DNA of 8,757 nt from an uncultured Pelolinea sp. (lineage in GTDB: Bacteria; Chloroflexota; Anaerolineae; Anaerolineales; Anaerolineaceae). The notes beneath the pieces were generated by a model. The model was not told the DNA's origin. It searched no databases and saw only the letters and a program-made list of their open reading frames with translations. Below, one piece after another: positions 6,958-8,757 of the stretch; the stretch's first letter is position 1; each line of letters starts with the position of its first letter. The translations under genes and the position numbers were made by a program. The stretch is from contig CALGUJ010000304.1 in the NCBI GenBank assembly GCA_937902055.1, positions 1-8,757 of the forward strand, in the 5' to 3' direction.

Positions 6958-8353
6958 ACCCATCAAACGCCTGTTAACCAAGGAATTCCGCACCGTCAGC
7001 CAGATCCGCGGGCCCTTGATCTTTGTTGAGCGGGTGTCCGACGTGGCTTTCGATGAAATGGTCGAGGTGGTCGACCCGGCGGGCCACACGCGCGTGGGCA
7101 GGGTGCTGGAGATCGACAACAATATCGCCGTCATCCAGTTGTTTTTGTCGACGGAAGGCCTGGATATCACCCGCACGCGGGTGCGCTTTTCCGGCGACGT
7201 GATCCGCCTGAACGTTTCGCATTCCATGTTGGGGCGCATCCTGGACGGGTTAGGCAACCCCATCGACGGCGGCCCGGCCATCCTGCCGGAAAAGCTGGAG
7301 GACATCAACGGCAAGCCGCTGAACCCCGCCGTGCGCATCGAACCGAGCGAATTCATCCAGACCGGTATTTCATCCATCGACGGGTTGAACTCGCTGGCGC
7401 GCGGCCAAAAGCTGCCGATCTTTTCCGGTTCCGGCTTGCCCGGCAACGAACTGGCGGCGCAGATCGCTTCGCAGGCGCGCGTGATCAGCGGCAGCGGCGA
7501 CCAGGATGAACCTTTCGCGGTGGTGTTCGCCGCCATCGGCATCACCCATCGCGAATCTTCATATTTCATCGACCAATTCCGCTCCAGCGGCGCGCTGGAA
7601 CGCACCGTGGTTTTCCTGAACCATGCCGACGACCCGACCATTGAACGCATCATCACCCCGCGCGCGGCGTTGACCGCGGCGGAATACCTGGCTTACGAAC
7701 ACGGCCTGCACGTGCTGGTGATCATGACCGACATCACCAATTATTGCGAAGCCCTACGCGAGCTATCGGTGGCGCGCGAGGAATTACCCGCGCGGCGCGG
7801 CTACCCGGGCTACATGTATTCCGACCTGGCCAGTCTCTACGAACGCGCCGGGCGCATCGAAGGCCATCCGGGTTCGGTGACGCAGTTGATCCTGCTGTCC
7901 ATGCCGGATGACGACATCACGCATCCCATCCCGGATTTGACCGGTTACATCACCGAGGGGCAGATCGTGCTGAACCGCTCACTCAATCAAAAGGGCGTCT
8001 ACCCGCCCATCGACGTGCTGCCGTCGCTTTCCCGCCTGATGAACGCGGCTATCGGCGAAGGGCATACCCGCGAGGATCATCGCAGCGTGGCCGATCAGAT
8101 CTATGCTTTTTACGCCGAAGGCCGCGACCTGGAAAAACTGGTCACCATTATCGGCGAGGGGTCGCTCTCCGAACAGGACCGCCGCGTGCTGGAATTCGCC
8201 AAGCGCTTCGAAAAAGAATACGTCGGGCAGGGGCATTCCAACCGCACCATTCAGGAGACGCTTGATTTATCCTGGGACTTGCTCTCGACCATTCCGGCGC
8301 AATACCTCAAGCGCATACCCGAGGCATACATCCGCAGATATATGAGGAAGTAA
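6944..8353 (+). CDS. ntpB: V/A-type ATPase regulatory (non-catalytic) subunit B
   Basis: This 469-residue subunit alternates with A in the head and completes each catalytic site. After an N-terminal barrel (from about 18, [14 protein letters not shown]) comes the nucleotide-binding-like domain. In it the P-loop is replaced by SGSGLPGN (161-168), which lacks the GKT lysine, as is normal for [30 protein letters not shown] and [20 protein letters not shown] follow. The arginine finger reaching into the A site is R364 in PSLSRLM (R350 in E. hirae and R360 in Thermus by motif). The C-terminus ends in the family [20 protein letters not shown]. Length is typical (460-470). By eye this is among the most GC-rich genes in the window, but codon style matches its neighbours. 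It overlaps the end of A by 14 bases and is followed after 1 base by D. Confidence 0.98.
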   Translation: MHEDEPIKRLLTKEFRTVSQIRGPLIFVERVSDVAFDEMVEVVDPAGHTRVGRVLEIDNNIAVIQLFLSTEGLDITRTRVRFSGDVIRLNVSHSMLGRILDGLGNPIDGGPAILPEKLEDINGKPLNPAVRIEPSEFIQTGISSIDGLNSLARGQKLPIFSGSGLPGNELAAQIASQARVISGSGDQDEPFAVVFAAIGITHRESSYFIDQFRSSGALERTVVFLNHADDPTIERIITPRAALTAAEYLAYEHGLHVLVIMTDITNYCEALRELSVAREELPARRGYPGYMYSDLASLYERAGRIEGHPGSVTQLILLSMPDDDITHPIPDLTGYITEGQIVLNRSLNQKGVYPPIDVLPSLSRLMNAAIGEGHTREDHRSVADQIYAFYAEGRDLEKLVTIIGEGSLSEQDRRVLEFAKRFEKEYVGQGHSNRTIQETLDLSWDLLSTIPAQYLKRIPEAYIRRYMRK

Positions 8354-8354
8354 C

Positions 8355-8757
8355 ATGGCTGATGTCTCCAACGTTTCCACCACCCGCAACGAACTGTTAT
8401 CGCGCAAACAGCAGATCGAGTTGACCCGCGCGGGTTACGATCTGCTGGATAAAAAACGCCTGGCGTTGATGCAGGAGATCCTGCGCCTGCAGGATGAAGT
8501 GGTGAGCCTGGCGGACAAATTACAGAACCTCACGGCGCAGTCTCGCCGCTCGCTGGCCAAGGCCGAAGCGCTGGTGGGCGCGGCGGGCGTGCGGTCGGCG
8601 GCCAACGGCAAGAAACATGAAATCAAGGTGGAATTGGAAGACAACCTGTTGATGGGGCTGCATGTGCCGCGCATCAAACGCAACAGTGCACGGCGCGAAT
8701 TCTACGATCGCGATATTTGCGTGACCGGAACGTCACCGGTGATCGACGAAGCCGCGG
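8355..8757 (+). CDS. ntpD: V/A-type ATPase central-stalk subunit D, N-terminal part, cut by window edge
   Basis: Subunit D is the long coiled-coil shaft turning inside the A3B3 head, bound to F and seated in C. The visible 134 codons start MADVSNVSTTRNELLSRKQQ and show the N-terminal helix signature: TR.ELL, then ELTRAGYDLLDKKRLALMQE (about 22-41). The middle segment reads EDNLLMGLHVPRIKR (around 94-108), matching the conserved M-G-x-x-V-P stretch of the family. Expected full length is about 200-215 residues, so the second long helix lies beyond the edge. The ATG begins 1 base after the B stop, with GAGGAAG at 8344-8350, 4 bases upstream. The reading frame stays open to the last base. Confidence 0.95.
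   Translation, partial: MADVSNVSTTRNELLSRKQQIELTRAGYDLLDKKRLALMQEILRLQDEVVSLADKLQNLTAQSRRSLAKAEALVGAAGVRSAANGKKHEIKVELEDNLLMGLHVPRIKRNSARREFYDRDICVTGTSPVIDEAA

Noticed and set aside
7424..7447. Apparently broken Walker A in subunit B (SGSGLPGN, no GKT)
   Set aside because: Loss of the P-loop lysine is normal for non-catalytic B subunits. The residue after the proline varies within the family.
6670..7656. Long open frame (328 codons) on the minus strand across the A/B junction
   Set aside because: It is fully antisense to two strongly conserved genes. Its composition (runs of Ser, Arg, Pro, Met) is what the reverse complement of GC-rich codons gives, and no domain is recognisable.
8355..8757. 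Possible truncation of subunit D
   Set aside because: The frame is open to the last base and its conserved motifs are intact. The shortening is due to the window edge only.

Overview
The window holds one end of a bacterial V/A-type (rotary) ATPase operon and, divergently, the 5' end of a dihydrolipoamide dehydrogenase gene. The phylogenetic guess is a Chloroflexota bacterium of the Anaerolineae type. It rests on the character of the Lpd N-terminus (GGVCLNVGCVPSK active site followed by an FDNLKLDYASAVKRSR-type stretch) and on a full bacterial V/A-ATPase operon with a single-hairpin c subunit. This is recognition from memory, not a search, and the ATPase family call is much safer than the taxonomic one.

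Layout. Positions 1-397 (minus strand) are the first 132 codons of lpd, cut by the window edge. Positions 398-601 are an AT-rich divergent intergenic region with a plausible sigma70-type promoter facing each way. From 602 to the right edge, nine plus-strand genes are packed with overlaps or gaps of no more than 13 bases. In order they are peripheral-stalk subunit G/H (602-973), membrane subunit I/a (970-2904), rotor c/K (2918-3130), peripheral-stalk E (3134-3745), C/d (3754-4815), F (4812-5153), catalytic A (5146-6957), non-catalytic B (6944-8353) and central-stalk D (8355 to the edge, partial). This matches the F-I-K-E-C-G-A-B-D order of the Enterococcus hirae ntp operon.

How the parts work together. 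A and B form the A3B3 head, with nucleotide sites at their interfaces. D and F form the rotating shaft, and C is the socket joining the shaft to the c-ring. K subunits form the ring. I provides the ion half-channels and the essential arginine, and E with G/H form the peripheral stators. The c subunit is a single hairpin with its own carboxylate (E54), so each 70-residue protomer should carry an ion site. That suits an enzyme able to make ATP as well as pump ions. The ion (H+ or Na+) cannot be settled from sequence alone.

I see no RNA genes, mobile elements, CRISPR arrays, terminators or broken genes, and no evidence of an undescribed system. The points worth a second look are modest: the c-ring ion site, an unusual P-loop in subunit A, a cysteine pair in subunit E, uneven ribosome-binding sites within the operon, and the head-to-head pairing with lpd.
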